Shown here: positions 7,201 to 7,606 of the stretch, one piece after another
How the letters are laid out: each line of letters opens with the position of its first letter
How positions within the stretch are numbered: position 1 is the stretch's first letter
Assembly (NCBI GenBank): GCA_024699005.1
Contig: JAILQN010000183.1
Coordinates: 1-7,606, forward strand
Direction of reading: 5' to 3'
Length of the DNA stretch: 7,606 bases
Origin: Clostridia bacterium
GTDB taxonomy: Bacteria; Bacillota_A; Clostridia; Oscillospirales; Acutalibacteraceae
The notes under the pieces: model-generated
What the model was told of the DNA's origin: nothing
Databases searched by the model: none
Seen by the model: only the letters and a program-made list of their open reading frames with translations
Made by a program: the position numbers and the translations under genes

Positions 7201-7606
7201 AAACGTCCGCGGCGGCGGAGAGCGGGATATAGTACCCCGTCTCTTTCTGCACAACGCTGTTTCCGATACTCACGGGGGAACCGAGAACGTACGCGGTCGA
7301 AACGTCCTCACCCGCGCGGAAAATAACGATCTTGTCGGATACCCGGTCGAAAGCGGCTGCCTGAAGGCTTTTTGTGTTCGCGCCGTTTATGATCTGCGCG
7401 TTGAGATCCGCCGGAATCACGTCCGCCTCCGCCGCCCGCGTGATCAGTGGCATGCTGAGCCGGTCGGTGACGCTGACGAAAACCGGCTCTTCCGTCTCCG
7501 GCTCTTCCTCAGCCGGTTCCGCCTTTTCCATAACGCCCTGCGGCGCGTTATACGGCCTGGTGCAGAGGAACGCGATATTGCCTGCCAGCGTGAACAGAGA
7601 CAGTAT
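4277..7606 (-). CDS. Giant exported multidomain glycoside hydrolase-like protein with copper-amine-oxidase-like domain and GH42-like barrel (N-terminus beyond window)
   Basis: The frame is open from the right edge to TGA at 4277, giving 1109 visible residues. An internal Met at 7531 is not the likely start: the 25 codons before it encode a hydrophobic export segment (ILSLFTLAGNIAFL), so the true start is just outside. Visible residues in order: signal/anchor (1-14); acidic linker (27-41); copper-amine-oxidase-like stalk domain (about 90-210, with YYIPLSAAADVFG and VNVKDFARMLGLTVYYTDSG); a linker and beta-rich, perhaps propeller-like region (about 290-525); a catalytic barrel (about 525-910); and beta-sandwich, carbohydrate-binding-like modules (about 915-1109). 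The barrel carries VHEHEID (676-682), FRIYMEDLFGTIENVNRRFG (699-718), resembling the GH42 segment after the acid/base, TLGEYSAMN (847-855) and HVMSWAGG (877-884). Candidate catalytic residues are E680 (or E678) and E850. Clan GH-A activity on an extracellular polysaccharide is inferred and the substrate is unknown. It is probably the first gene of an operon with the 420-aa exported protein gene. Confidence 0.8.
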   Translation of the reverse strand: MLSLFTLAGNIAFLCTRPYNAPQGVMEKAEPAEEEPETEEPVFVSVTDRLSMPLITRAAEADVIPADLNAQIINGANTKSLQAAAFDRVSDKIVIFRAGEDVSTAYVLGSPVSIGNSVVQKETGYYIPLSAAADVFGCGLSGTENGAELSAGGNVISVKDGRAFLKPGEAEPAEIEYLAETGGCVNVKDFARMLGLTVYYTDSGLVFFSLGEAFDPTRGYYIAEEAEKLFLSEEKAADYSKNMFVLLPNVYQNDERTVTAYTYPALDINANVSAYAKQGVEAKVALGPAIVAGQGEDKDNYTVVRVFDQYQTLHTQFSAYDSSVRGGVQVAAARSGDSFRILTAPYRAKNVDRLKCFDANGTFLFALAPSGKAPYAIAAGAFFGGETVFAVTSRNGKAEDRAVEFFSAADGSLLRAEPLPVKLFANVLLSSDRVSDTTDSLLICSEGNVLAYEYKDGKLAELPIDLARYNGVFASAFGGLITTADANDVYKAFSEVTAYRDGAGEKVNVGEKENTFFSTAAKQNDGYVKYGQFWHIRLEFGTPAHNGTSPGDTASIRVNDISQFTMTPDAGVRSKYNTQYNMWEPCATHRWNQTGGMRNLINYVDPDSGLNGYAVLTKNNERTDYVELGSSYFNGTYAPYIEAMDRFNYWTRRTYLQDLAVLYRDAPEYTAAVSPVHEHEIDSGDGSVGDYNPHMIAGFRIYMEDLFGTIENVNRRFGTGFADFAALDAPRNAGRGDWDRYPSSSSAANEYFNQWVIYNRTIVSQRIVEAYREALLAGFPPELIKAHQIPEGDAVAGFLGEADTRISPIDVVLADGTGYGGTRYFTWFRDKDSFLALAKKSGHANITLGEYSAMNTNKFEAYNQLKYLFNNGAMFTHVMSWAGGADGGEKMDANEQYAVDRLQKEKIPRSASSGGTGNAAAYVSGDTAFDVVEIGSEKSSAGLLKSVNADGSFEGTVYLQPFHAQVVPVDIAGHDKASGTGRIRYSVTGRTNAKGKAMSGIQYGDTVDVRIKARPCSSGPGTLTVRVWNGDCEIPAASYSFEVTGEETEYRYVLKNQLYLPDCSVTVTFRNAEITDSDVTLLFERSARRFYGETSPAPAEGGVSFDLMY

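Noticed and set aside
7529..7531. ATG at 7531 as the start of the giant protein
   Set aside because: No Shine-Dalgarno sequence precedes it, and the frame continues upstream through a hydrophobic export segment to the window edge.

Overview
The window is ordinary bacterial chromosome carrying four protein genes, three on the minus strand and one on the plus strand. It has dense coding, strong AAGGAG-type ribosome binding sites and moderately high GC. A Gram-positive, Clostridia-like (Bacillota) gut or plant-polysaccharide degrader is the best guess. The reasons are the AraM-type glycerol-1-phosphate dehydrogenase, the copper-amine-oxidase-like N-terminal module on a giant secreted enzyme, and the GH127-type enzyme. 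This lineage call is inference from gene content only. No RNA gene, transposon, CRISPR array or phage gene is visible.

Left part (1-1514): a minus-strand GH127/DUF1680 beta-L-arabinofuranosidase-like enzyme starts at 1322 and runs off the left edge, with 440 codons visible. It is divergent from araM at 1515 (plus). The 192-base gap between them holds two back-to-back sigma-A-like promoters. Each overlaps its own perfect 8-bp inverted repeat, so this looks like a regulated divergent control region.

Middle (1515-4152): araM encodes an sn-glycerol-1-phosphate dehydrogenase of 446 aa. It converges on a minus-strand gene for a 420-aa exported TIM-barrel-like protein of an uncharacterised family. 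The 34-base junction carries a good intrinsic terminator for the minus-strand gene and a weak one for araM.

Right part (4277-7606): a very large exported protein (at least 1109 aa, N-terminus just outside the window) combines a copper-amine-oxidase-like domain, a beta-rich, possibly propeller-like region, a GH42/clan GH-A-like catalytic barrel and C-terminal beta-sandwich modules. It lies 124 bases upstream of the 420-aa gene on the same strand, with no clear promoter between them, so the two are probably co-transcribed.

Together the window reads as a glycan-degradation locus. Two exported putative glycosidases would act outside the cell, a GH127-type enzyme without a visible signal peptide would act on released L-arabinofuranosides in the cytoplasm, and a glycerol-1-phosphate dehydrogenase belongs to a family first named from an arabinose operon. 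The two exported proteins are the least understood parts.
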